A stretch of 15,394 bases of DNA from Anaerolineales bacterium (GTDB taxonomy: Bacteria > Chloroflexota > Anaerolineae > Anaerolineales > E44-bin32), in assembly GCA_023250385.1 (NCBI GenBank), contig JAHFAU010000031.1, positions 1-15,394 of the forward strand, read 5' to 3'. Every line of letters begins with the position of its first letter. Positions within the stretch are counted from its first letter, which is position 1. The notes under the pieces are model-generated. The model did not search any database. It saw only the letters and a program-made list of their open reading frames with translations, and was not told the origin of the DNA. The translations under genes were made by a program, and so were the position numbers. Below are positions 6,485-13,861 of the stretch, piece by piece.

Positions 6485-7815
6485 GCTACATCCCGCATAC
6501 GGAGGCGGAGCGCCGCCAGATGCTGGCGGCGGTCGGTGTCGAATCGATGGATGAGCTGTTTGCCGACGTTCCGGCATCGGTCCGCTTCCCAGATCTGGAT
6601 CTTCCCAAACCGGCCTCCGAGCTGGAAATCATGGAGGAGTTGCAATTGCTATCGGAGGCAAACCTGAACACCCGCCAGGCGGCGTGTTTCCTCGGGGCGG
6701 GGGCCTACAACCACTACATCCCGTCCGTCGTCGATCACATTCTGCGGCGCAATGAGTTCTACACCGCCTACACCCCCTATCAACCCGAGATTTCCCAGGG
6801 GACTCTGCAGGCGATCTTCGAGTACCAGAGTTTGATGTGTTTCCTCACCGGGATGGAGGTCTCGAACGCCTCCCATTACGACGGCGCGACCGCCCTCGCC
6901 GAGGCGGCGATCCTGGCGCTGAACGTCCACCAGGGCAAGCGCGACAAGCTGGTGCTCTCCCCGGCGATCCACCCGCAGTATCGGGAGGTGGTGCGAACTT
7001 ACCTTCAGGGCCAGTCGCTCGAAATCGTCGGTGATGAGTCGCTCGGCTCGCGCCCGGAAGAGTACCTGGACGAGCGCACCAGCTTGGTGGCAGTTCAATA
7101 CCCGGATTTCTTTGGGAACCTGCACGACTACGGTTCGCTGGTCGTCGCGGCCCATGCGGTCGGGGCACTGGTCTGCGTCGTGGCCAACCCGATCGCGCTC
7201 GGGCTGCTGCAGCCGCCCTCGGAGTTCGGGGCCGATGTGGTGGTTGGCGACGGCCAGCCGCTGGGCATCCCACTCTCGTTCGGGGGGCCAACGATCGGCT
7301 TCTTCACGACCCGTGAACAATTCGTCCGCAAGATGGCCGGCCGGCTGGTTGGTGAGACGGTGGACAGCCGCGGCCAGCGCGGGTACGTGCTCACCCTAAC
7401 CCCTCGCGAGCAGCACATCCGACGCGGGCGGGCGACATCCAATATCTGCACCAACCAGGGGTTGATGGCACTGGCTGTCACCGCGTACCTCAGCGCGGTC
7501 GGAAAGCACGGCCTGCGCCAGGTAGCCGAGCTCTGCTACCACAAGGCTCACTACGCCGCCGAGCGGATCGCGGCGGTGGAGGGCTACGGGCTCTGGAATC
7601 GGGGTCCGTTCTTCCATGAGTTTGTCATTCGCTGTCCGATTCCGCCGGCCGAGCTCAACCAGCACTTGCTTGACCACGACATCCTCGGCGGGTATGACCT
7701 CGGCCCCGAGTACCCCGAGCTCAAGGGTCATATGCTGCTGGCGGTGACCGAGCTCAACCACAAAGAAGACATCGATGACCTGGCAGACGCTTTACGAGAG
7801 GCCGCCCATGCTTGA
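6481..7815 (+). CDS. gcvPA: Glycine dehydrogenase (decarboxylating) subunit 1
   Basis: The N-terminal-type subunit of the two-chain P-protein, which with GcvPB decarboxylates glycine and transfers the aminomethyl group to lipoylated GcvH. It has 444 residues, close to the usual 440-450. The opening is typical (YIPHTEAERRQML, then FLGAGAYNHYIPSVVDHIL). Other conserved blocks are YTPYQPEISQGTLQAIFEYQ, NASHYDGATALAEA, SFGGPTIGFF and REQHIRRGRATSNICTNQ. It lacks the PLP lysine of subunit 2, as expected for this chain. The start is the ATG that overlaps the gcvH stop (ATGA). The last eight bases overlap the gcvPB start. Confidence 0.96.
   Translation: MSYIPHTEAERRQMLAAVGVESMDELFADVPASVRFPDLDLPKPASELEIMEELQLLSEANLNTRQAACFLGAGAYNHYIPSVVDHILRRNEFYTAYTPYQPEISQGTLQAIFEYQSLMCFLTGMEVSNASHYDGATALAEAAILALNVHQGKRDKLVLSPAIHPQYREVVRTYLQGQSLEIVGDESLGSRPEEYLDERTSLVAVQYPDFFGNLHDYGSLVVAAHAVGALVCVVANPIALGLLQPPSEFGADVVVGDGQPLGIPLSFGGPTIGFFTTREQFVRKMAGRLVGETVDSRGQRGYVLTLTPREQHIRRGRATSNICTNQGLMALAVTAYLSAVGKHGLRQVAELCYHKAHYAAERIAAVEGYGLWNRGPFFHEFVIRCPIPPAELNQHLLDHDILGGYDLGPEYPELKGHMLLAVTELNHKEDIDDLADALREAAHA
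7796..7801 (+). promoter_or_regulatory. Ribosome-binding site of gcvPB
   Basis: GAGAGG inside the end of gcvPA, six bases before the ATG at 7808. It favours 7808 over the in-frame ATG at 7775, whose extra residues are only gcvPA sequence read in another frame. Confidence 0.65.
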
Positions 7816-9283
7816 GCCGCTGATCTATGAGCTCAGCACGCCCGGTCGGCCGGGCCATCGGTTCCCCGATCCAGACGTTCCACTCGCCGACCTGCCGGAG
7901 GGAATGATTCGGCAGGACCTAATGCTGCCAGAACTCTCGGAGCTGGAGGTCGTCCGCCACTTCGTCCGACTCTCCCAACTTAACCATGCCATCGACACCG
8001 GCTTCTACCCGCTGGGTTCGTGTTCGATGAAATACAACCCGAAGGTGAACGAGGACGCCGCCCGACTGCCGGGGTTTGCCCACAGCCACCCGCTGCAAGA
8101 TCCCTCGACCCAACAGGGCAGCCTGGCGGTGATGTATTCATTGCAGGATTGGCTCAAAGAGGTCGGAGGGTTCGCCGGAATCAGCCTACAGCCGGCCGCC
8201 GGAGCACACGGCGAGCTGAGCGGGATCCTCATGATCCGGGCCTACCACCGCGACCGCGGCCAACCGCAGCGCAACAAGATCCTGGTGCCCGATTCGGCCC
8301 ACGGCACCAACCCGGCGACCACGACGATGAGCGGCCTGCGGGTCGTCGAGCTGCCCTCGGACGCCCGCGGCAACGTCGATCTCGAAGCCTTGCGCGCCGA
8401 GTGCGACGAGACCCTCGCCGGACTAATGCTGACCAACCCCAATACGCTGGGACTCTTCGAGGAACGGGTCCAGGAGGTCGTGCGCCTGGTCCACGACAAC
8501 GGCGGGCTGGTCTACGGGGATGGCGCCAACATGAATGCCCTCTTGGGAGTGGTCCGCCCGGGCGACCTGGGCTTTGATGTCCTCCATTTCAACTTGCACA
8601 AGACCTTCTCCACGCCGCACGGTGGCGGCGGGCCAGGTGCCGGGCCGGTCGGCGTGCGTGATCTGCTGGTGGACTACTTGCCTGGTCCGGTGGCGGCAGA
8701 ACTGGAACCGGAGAGCGAGGCCTTGCCGCCGCTCTATGGGCTCGTGATGCCGACCAAGTCGATCGGGAGGGTGAAGGCGTTCCACGGGCACTTTGGAATG
8801 CATGTGCGGGCGTACGCCTTTATCCGCTCACATGGCAAGCCCGGGATGCGGGCGATTGCGGAGCACGCGGTGCTCAACGCCAATTACCTCTTGGCCGGGC
8901 TGCGACAGTCCTATCGGGTGCCTTTCGATCGGCGTTGTATGCATGAGTTCGTGGCCGAAGGCCGGTTCGAAGGAGTACCGGAAATCCATGCGCTGGATGT
9001 CTCCAAACGGCTCATGGATTATGGGTTTCACCCGCCGACTAACTACTTCCCGCTGATCGTGCGCGAAGCGCTGATGATCGAGCCCACTGAGACCGAAAGC
9101 AAACCGACCCTCGACGCGTTCATCGAGGCGATGAAAGCGATCGCCGAAGAGGCCCACTCCGAGCCCGAGCTCTTGAAGGGAGCGCCCCACGGCACGCCCT
9201 TCGGCCGGCTCGACGAGGTCCAGGCCGCCAAGCAGCTGGTGTTGTGCTGCCGCCCGGCGGAACTGGAGCGAGCTGCTTTGTAA
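7808..9283 (+). CDS. gcvPB: Glycine dehydrogenase (decarboxylating) subunit 2, PLP-binding
   Basis: The PLP-carrying subunit of the two-chain glycine decarboxylase, 491 residues from the ATG at 7808. The Schiff-base lysine is K265 in NLHKTFSTPHGGGGPGAGP, with the usual glycine-rich segment after it. Other family blocks are FYPLGSCSMKYNPKVNE (around residues 66-82), LQPAAGAHGELSG, PDSAHGTNPATT, LTNPNTLGLFE and GDGANMNA. The C-terminal region with DYGFHPPTNYFP and IEPTETE is also standard. The start is supported by a GAGAGG six bases upstream and overlaps gcvPA by eight bases. It is the last gene of the operon in this window; no aminomethyltransferase gene (gcvT) follows or precedes it. Confidence 0.96.
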   Translation: MLEPLIYELSTPGRPGHRFPDPDVPLADLPEGMIRQDLMLPELSELEVVRHFVRLSQLNHAIDTGFYPLGSCSMKYNPKVNEDAARLPGFAHSHPLQDPSTQQGSLAVMYSLQDWLKEVGGFAGISLQPAAGAHGELSGILMIRAYHRDRGQPQRNKILVPDSAHGTNPATTTMSGLRVVELPSDARGNVDLEALRAECDETLAGLMLTNPNTLGLFEERVQEVVRLVHDNGGLVYGDGANMNALLGVVRPGDLGFDVLHFNLHKTFSTPHGGGGPGAGPVGVRDLLVDYLPGPVAAELEPESEALPPLYGLVMPTKSIGRVKAFHGHFGMHVRAYAFIRSHGKPGMRAIAEHAVLNANYLLAGLRQSYRVPFDRRCMHEFVAEGRFEGVPEIHALDVSKRLMDYGFHPPTNYFPLIVREALMIEPTETESKPTLDAFIEAMKAIAEEAHSEPELLKGAPHGTPFGRLDEVQAAKQLVLCCRPAELERAAL

Positions 9284-9306
9284 GCGGGCCAATCCGGATG
9301 GAGTCG

Positions 9307-9344
9307 CGACAGCGCGCCGGAAGTCATGGTCCGGCGCCCTGTCG
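9307..9344 (+). terminator. Strong hairpin downstream of gcvPB, possible terminator
   Basis: A 15-position stem (9307-9321 with 9330-9344) with a single C-C mismatch and an eight-base loop AGTCATGG, starting 23 bases after the gcvPB stop. It is very GC-rich, but only TCT follows instead of a T-run, so it may be an atypical terminator or an mRNA-end stabiliser rather than a classical intrinsic terminator. Confidence 0.5.
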
Positions 9345-9464
9345 TCTGGGTTAACTCGCCTCGGGTCCCCTCCAGCCAAGGCCGTGAGCGCGAACTCTGC
9401 TCTCCAGTCTAGGCCATCCGGCTCAGTAGATTCTTAACAAAGGCGGCCATACTCTAGCATGCGG

Positions 9465-9470
9465 TAGAAT
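9465..9470 (+). promoter_or_regulatory. Candidate -10 element before the nucleoside kinase gene
   Basis: TAGAAT, five of six to consensus, 21 bases before the ATG at 9492. The best -35-like sequence, TTAACA at 9434-9439, is 25 bases away and so badly spaced. TAGCAT at 9455-9460 is an alternative -10 with a 15-base spacer. No Shine-Dalgarno sequence is evident, so the leader may be very short. Confidence 0.35.
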
Positions 9471-9491
9471 CGGAACCCTTTTCGCGCAGAC

Positions 9492-11213
9492 ATGGCCCAG
9501 CAGATTGCGGAGCGAGAGGTTCATGAATCGATTGCCCGGCCTTCGGTTCAGATTCACTTGCCGGGAGGCCGAGTGTTGGAAGGAGAACGCGGGCTGCCCC
9601 TGCAGGCGTTTCTGCGAGACGAAGACCAGTCGCAGGCCCCGATCGTTGGCGCGATCGTGAATGGTGAACTGCGCGAGTTGACTTACCCGATCGAGATGGA
9701 GTCCCAGGTCCGCCCGGTCAGCATGACCGAGGAAGACGGAACCCGGATTTACCGCCGGTCGCTCACCTTCTTGTTGGCGGCGACTTTCGAGGAGCTTCAC
9801 CCTGGCGAGCGCCTGGAGGTGGAGCACTCGGTAGCCCATGGGGGCTACCACTGCCAAGTGAAGGGCCGACCGCAGCTGTCGGATGCGGAATTGAGAAGCT
9901 TGGAAGGCCGGATGAGAGACTTCGTTCGGCAGGATCTCCCCTTTGTGAAGACCCACGTTCCGCTGCAAGAAGCCATCGACCACTTCGAGGCGAAGGGTTT
10001 CAAGGACAAGGCCCGCCTGCTGGCCAATCGACATAAGCCCTACTTGATCATGTATCAGATGGGGCAGTTCCGCGACTACCACCACGGCTACATGGTACCC
10101 AGCACCGGGTTCTTGACCTGGTTCGCCCTCAGTCCCGCACGAGAAGGGTTCACCTTGCAGTTTCCCAAGCGCGAGAGCCCGACTGAAGTGCTGCCGCCGC
10201 CTCACTATCCCAAGCTGCTGGCGACCTTCGAACAATACAGCGATTGGATCGAGACCCTCGGAGTCTCGAGCGTCGGCGCACTAAACGACGCGATCCAACA
10301 GAACCGGACTCGGGAACTGATCCTAGTATCCGAGGCCCTGCATGAGCATCGGATCGGCGAGATGGCGGCCCAGATCCATGATCGCAGGGAGTCTGCCCGG
10401 TTGGTGCTCATCGCCGGCCCCTCCGCCTCCGGCAAGACCACCTTCTCGAAGCGGCTCTCGATTCAGCTCCTGGCGTTGGGGATTTCGCCGCTCCCAATCG
10501 GGCTGGACAATTTCTTTGTGGATCGGGAGAAGAGCCCGCGGGACGAGCACGGAGACTATGATTACGAGCGCTTGGATGCCCTCGACCTGGATCGACTGAA
10601 TCATGACCTGGGTAAGCTGATTGCGGGGAAACGGGTCCAGCTCCCTCACTATGACTTCGTCGCCGGTCGCCAAACGGAGGGGGAGGCCGTTCAGATCTCG
10701 AAGGAGCACATCATCATCTTGGAAGGGATCCACGGATTGAATCCGGCGCTGCTTCCGGAGATCCCCGGCGAGCACGCGATTCGGATCTACGCTTCGCCGC
10801 TCACTCAGCTGAACCTGGATCGCTACAATCGGATCTCGACGACCGACATCCGGCTAGCTCGACGGCTGGTGCGGGACGCCACCCAGCGCGGGAAGTCGGC
10901 GGCTGAAACGATTGCCCGCTGGGAGTCAGTCCGCAGGGGAGAGAAGTTGTACATTTTTCCCTACCAAGAAAATGCTGACATGATGTTCAACTCGGCTCTG
11001 GTGTACGAAGGCGCTGCGCTCGCTCCCTTGGCCGAGCCACTGCTGCGCCAGGTCGCGTTCGGCACCAGCGAGCACGTCGAAGCCAAGCGGTTGCTCTCTT
11101 TCCTGGAGTGGTTCGTTCCGGTCGAATCAGCCCGGATTCCCGACAACTCGATCCTGCGAGAGTTCATCGGCGGCTCGATTCTGGAAGACTTCAAGGTCTG
11201 GGGTGCCGGCTAG
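9492..11213 (+). CDS. Nucleoside (uridine-kinase-like) kinase with N-terminal TGS and ThrRS-like domains
   Basis: 573 residues in three parts. Residues about 18-80 look like a TGS domain (VQIHLPGGRVLEGERGLPL). Residues about 85-230 resemble the second additional domain of threonyl-tRNA synthetase (RRSLTFLLAATFEELHPGE, VEHSVAHGGYHC). From about 300 onward is a P-loop kinase of the uridine kinase/phosphoribulokinase family, with GPSASGKTT at 309-317, then LDNFFVDR, LPHYDF and IILEGIHGLNP. This architecture is known for a bacterial family annotated as nucleoside kinase; its physiological substrate is not evident from sequence. The HxxxH metal motif of true ThrRS editing domains is not present (R89-S-L-T-F in its place), so tRNA editing is unlikely. 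It stands alone, between the hairpin after gcvPB and a terminator. Confidence 0.88.
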   Translation: MAQQIAEREVHESIARPSVQIHLPGGRVLEGERGLPLQAFLRDEDQSQAPIVGAIVNGELRELTYPIEMESQVRPVSMTEEDGTRIYRRSLTFLLAATFEELHPGERLEVEHSVAHGGYHCQVKGRPQLSDAELRSLEGRMRDFVRQDLPFVKTHVPLQEAIDHFEAKGFKDKARLLANRHKPYLIMYQMGQFRDYHHGYMVPSTGFLTWFALSPAREGFTLQFPKRESPTEVLPPPHYPKLLATFEQYSDWIETLGVSSVGALNDAIQQNRTRELILVSEALHEHRIGEMAAQIHDRRESARLVLIAGPSASGKTTFSKRLSIQLLALGISPLPIGLDNFFVDREKSPRDEHGDYDYERLDALDLDRLNHDLGKLIAGKRVQLPHYDFVAGRQTEGEAVQISKEHIIILEGIHGLNPALLPEIPGEHAIRIYASPLTQLNLDRYNRISTTDIRLARRLVRDATQRGKSAAETIARWESVRRGEKLYIFPYQENADMMFNSALVYEGAALAPLAEPLLRQVAFGTSEHVEAKRLLSFLEWFVPVESARIPDNSILREFIGGSILEDFKVWGAG

Positions 11214-11223
11214 TTTGCCTGCT

Positions 11224-11250
11224 GCCCCGCTCCGGCGGGGCGTTGTTTTT
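11224..11250 (+). terminator. Intrinsic terminator after the nucleoside kinase gene
   Basis: A seven-base-pair GC stem (11224-11230 with 11235-11241, GCCCCGC/GCGGGGC), loop TCCG, then GTTGTTTTT. It starts 11 bases after the stop codon and separates the kinase from the following catabolic cluster, whose first ATG is only 15 bases further on. Confidence 0.88.
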
Positions 11251-11264
11251 GGATTGCCAACCCG

Positions 11265-12818
11265 ATGACCGTGGCGGCAGATTCAGAGCACACGCGAATC
11301 GGGGTGCTGGGGGCGGGGACCATGGGGGCGGGCATCGCCTTGGCAGCCCTCTACGCCGGTCAGGAGGTGACCCTGACGGACGTCGCACCGGAAGCCCTGC
11401 AACGCGGCCGGGAATACATCGAAGCTCACCTTGGCCGCAAGGGACGAACCGACGCCCTTCGGCAGTTGCAGCTGAGCAACGATCTCCATGCTCTGGCCGG
11501 GTGCGACGTCGTCATCGAGGCCATCAACGAAGACCTCGAGCTCAAGCGGTCCGTGTTTGCGGAGCTCGATCGTTTGTGCCCTCCACCCGCGATCCTGGCC
11601 AGCAACACCAGTACGCTCTCGATTACCGCCATCGCCGCCGCCACCCAGGCCCCGGGGCGAGTGGCTGGGATGCACTTCTTCAATCCCGCGCCAGTGATGC
11701 GGCTGGTGGAGGTCGCCCGCGGCGCTGCGACGGCTCAGGCCACCCTGGATGTGCTGACCCGGCTGGCCGAGTTGATGGGCAAGACCCCGGTCGTCACGCT
11801 CGACACACCCGGGTTCATCGTCAATCGGGTGGCGCGCCCGTTCTATGGCGAAGGGCTGCGCCTGCTGGCAGAGCAGGTGGCCAGCCATGAGGCGATCGAC
11901 CTGCTGGTGACTTTGGGCGGCGGATTTCCGATGGGGCCGTTCGAGTTAATGGATCTGATAGGCCTGGATGTCAATCTTCAAGCCGCGGAGTCGATGTACG
12001 ACTCCAGCTACGGGGAGCCCCGCTACCGCCCACAGGCTATCCAGCGCCGGTACGTGGAGCGCGGTCGACTGGGCCGCAAGACCGGCGCCGGTTTCTACGA
12101 GTACGTGGATGGAGAGAGGCAGTGGACGGCGCCCGAGGTCCCGGACCGCAGTCAGCAGTCCGGCTTCGTGTTGATCTCCGACGGGAGCTGGGGGCCCGAG
12201 GTGGGCAGGCTGCTGGTCCAGGCCGGCTACACTCTGAGCGAGACCCACGGCGATCTTCCCCTGGCGGCGGTGATCGTCAATGGAAGGGAGGAGGGAATCC
12301 GCGACGTGCTCCGGCGCTATGACCGGGGCCTCGCCCCGGATATCCCGATCCTGTGCCAGACCGTCGATATTGCCCTCAGTGAGGTGGAACAGGGGACCCA
12401 GCATCCTCAGCGACTGATTGGGTTCGACGGCTTGTTCTTCGCTGCGGGCCGGGCCGTCACCCTGGTCACTCGCCCAGATCTAACCGACACAATCCGTCAG
12501 GCCGCGGAAACACTGATCCGTTCGCTCGGCAAGTTGCCTGTATGGGTAAGCGAGAGTCCCGGCTTAGTGCTGCCGCGGATTGTCTCTTGCTTGGCGAACG
12601 AGGCGGCCTTCGCGGTCGCCGAAGGGGTGGCCGCGCCAGAGGCGGTAGACCTGGCGATGAAACTGGGGGCCAACTACCCGCAGGGGCCGCTGGAGTGGGC
12701 CGCCAATCTAACTCATGGGAAGGTGGTGGCCGTGCTGGACCACCTGGCGAACGAATACGGAGAAGAGCGCTATCGAGTTGCCCCTTGGCTGCGCAACCGG
12801 GCTCGCCGCGGCCAGTAG
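11265..12818 (+). CDS. 3-hydroxyacyl-CoA dehydrogenase, PaaH/PaaC-dehydrogenase type
   Basis: Oxidises a 3-hydroxyacyl-CoA with NAD+; in phenylacetate catabolism the expected substrate is 3-hydroxyadipyl-CoA. 517 residues, the long form of the family. The N-terminal Rossmann motif GAGTMG is at residues 16-21, the catalytic pair is H137 and E149 (GMHFFNPAPVMRLVEV), and N187 lies in GFIVNR. The first C-terminal helical domain runs to about 285, ending GRKTGAGFYEY. Residues about 299-400 look like a decayed second Rossmann lobe. Residues 405-517 look like a second helical domain (SPGLVLPRIVSCLANEA). ATG 11265 is the first start after the terminator. No good ribosome-binding site or promoter is visible. 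The crotonase gene follows 42 bases later. The paa link rests on the neighbouring genes and the long family form. Confidence 0.85.
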   Translation: MTVAADSEHTRIGVLGAGTMGAGIALAALYAGQEVTLTDVAPEALQRGREYIEAHLGRKGRTDALRQLQLSNDLHALAGCDVVIEAINEDLELKRSVFAELDRLCPPPAILASNTSTLSITAIAAATQAPGRVAGMHFFNPAPVMRLVEVARGAATAQATLDVLTRLAELMGKTPVVTLDTPGFIVNRVARPFYGEGLRLLAEQVASHEAIDLLVTLGGGFPMGPFELMDLIGLDVNLQAAESMYDSSYGEPRYRPQAIQRRYVERGRLGRKTGAGFYEYVDGERQWTAPEVPDRSQQSGFVLISDGSWGPEVGRLLVQAGYTLSETHGDLPLAAVIVNGREEGIRDVLRRYDRGLAPDIPILCQTVDIALSEVEQGTQHPQRLIGFDGLFFAAGRAVTLVTRPDLTDTIRQAAETLIRSLGKLPVWVSESPGLVLPRIVSCLANEAAFAVAEGVAAPEAVDLAMKLGANYPQGPLEWAANLTHGKVVAVLDHLANEYGEERYRVAPWLRNRARRGQ

Positions 12819-12847
12819 CCTCAGCTTGCCGAAAAGCCTAGCGTACG

Positions 12848-12853
12848 AAGGAG
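12848..12853 (+). promoter_or_regulatory. Ribosome-binding site of the crotonase gene
   Basis: AAGGAG, seven bases before the GTG at 12861. It supports that non-ATG start. Confidence 0.75.
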
Positions 12854-12860
12854 AATCAGA

Positions 12861-13754
12861 GTGACCGAACGAGAATATGTCGGGAAGCCCGCAGCGGAGT
12901 TCGGGTTCACTGCCATCCATTATGAGAAGGCCGATTACCGGGCAACGATCACGATCAATCGACCGAAGGTGCTCAACGCCGTCAATCATGCCGTAATAGA
13001 AGAGATGAGCGTGGCATTGAAGGACTCCAGCTGGGACGACTCGGTGGCGGTAGTCGTCCTGACCGGTGCAGGCGATCGGGCCTTCTGCACCGGAGCCGAT
13101 CTCATCGAGCAGGAGGAGTTTCTGCAGCGACCCCGAGACTACTGGAAATGGATGGGGGATTTCATCGAGCTCCACGAACGATTGCGCAACTTGGGGAAGC
13201 CGACCGTCGCCCGGCTCAACGGGATCGTCGTCGGCGGTGGAAATGAATTCAATCTGAGCTGTGATCTGGCGGTGGCTGCCGACGACATCTACATTCGGCA
13301 GGTCGGGACCAGCCATGGCAGCGTGGCCCTGGCCGGTGCCACCCAATTCCTTCCATTGATCGTCGGCGATCGGCGGGCGCGGGAGATCTTGCTCTTAAAT
13401 GAAGAGATCCCGGCAGCGAAGGCGCTCGAGTGGGGACTGGTCAACTACGCCGTCCCGCGGGCGGAACTGGACCGCGCGGTAGACGAATTGGTTGGAAAGC
13501 TGATTGCTAAGCTTCCAGAAAAAACTCGCTACACCAAGCAGCAGCTAAACTTCTGGCGAGATCTGAGTTGGCATTTGACCATCGGCCACGGTCGAGATTG
13601 GCTGGCGATCCATAACACCAGTCCGGAGACCTGGGAAGGGGTACGGGCCTTCACCGAGAAGCGGACGCCGGACTACGACGCCATCCGGCGACGCTGGGCC
13701 GAGGACGAGTCGCCGGAGTGGCTTGGCGGCCGGCCTCCCCAAGACGCCCGTTAG
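12861..13754 (+). CDS. Crotonase-superfamily enzyme (enoyl-CoA hydratase/hydrolase), BadI/MenB-like
   Basis: 297 residues from a GTG with a good AAGGAG site. The fold is clear: INRPKVLNAVNH at 32-43, oxyanion-hole blocks FCTGADL (75-81) and VVGGGNEFNLSCDLAVAAD (123-141). Of the two catalytic glutamates in classical enoyl-CoA hydratases, the first is kept as E129 (GGGNE). The second, normally in QPEI, is replaced (R146-Q-V-G-T). The stretch RQVGTSHGSVALAG recalls the QVGPKVGS element of 2-ketocyclohexanecarboxyl-CoA hydrolase (BadI) and naphthoate synthase (MenB). The C-terminal part with RAFTEKRTPDY is standard. Lying between the dehydrogenase and paaA, it probably acts on a CoA ester of phenylacetate breakdown. 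Hydration, isomerisation and ring hydrolysis are all possible, and I cannot choose from sequence. Confidence 0.8.
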   Translation: MTEREYVGKPAAEFGFTAIHYEKADYRATITINRPKVLNAVNHAVIEEMSVALKDSSWDDSVAVVVLTGAGDRAFCTGADLIEQEEFLQRPRDYWKWMGDFIELHERLRNLGKPTVARLNGIVVGGGNEFNLSCDLAVAADDIYIRQVGTSHGSVALAGATQFLPLIVGDRRAREILLLNEEIPAAKALEWGLVNYAVPRAELDRAVDELVGKLIAKLPEKTRYTKQQLNFWRDLSWHLTIGHGRDWLAIHNTSPETWEGVRAFTEKRTPDYDAIRRRWAEDESPEWLGGRPPQDAR

Positions 13755-13766
13755 TTCATGCCAGTT

Positions 13767-13776
13767 GAGGCGCCTC
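13767..13776. repeat. Perfect 10-base palindrome upstream of paaA
   Basis: GAGGCGCCTC reads the same on both strands and lies 25 bases before the candidate paaA -10 element, just upstream of where a -35 would be. It could be part of an operator, but a short GC palindrome can easily arise by chance in such DNA. Confidence 0.25.
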
Positions 13777-13801
13777 CGAAGCTCGACCACCGGCCGCTCT
13801 G

Positions 13802-13807
13802 TATAAT
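13802..13807 (+). promoter_or_regulatory. Candidate -10 element for paaABC
   Basis: A perfect TATAAT in the 107-base gap before paaA. Transcription would begin near 13814, giving a leader of about 48 bases. No recognisable -35 lies at the right distance, so an activator or an alternative -35 would be needed. It suggests that paaABC can be transcribed separately from the two genes upstream. Confidence 0.5.
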
Positions 13808-13861
13808 TGGGTCGGACACCAGGGCCGGCCTGAGCGCCGACCCGCAGCACTCGAAGTCGGT

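Noticed and set aside
9423..10235. 270-codon minus-strand frame opposite the nucleoside kinase
   Set aside because: Composition-driven shadow; the plus-strand gene there has clear TGS and ThrRS-like domain sequence.
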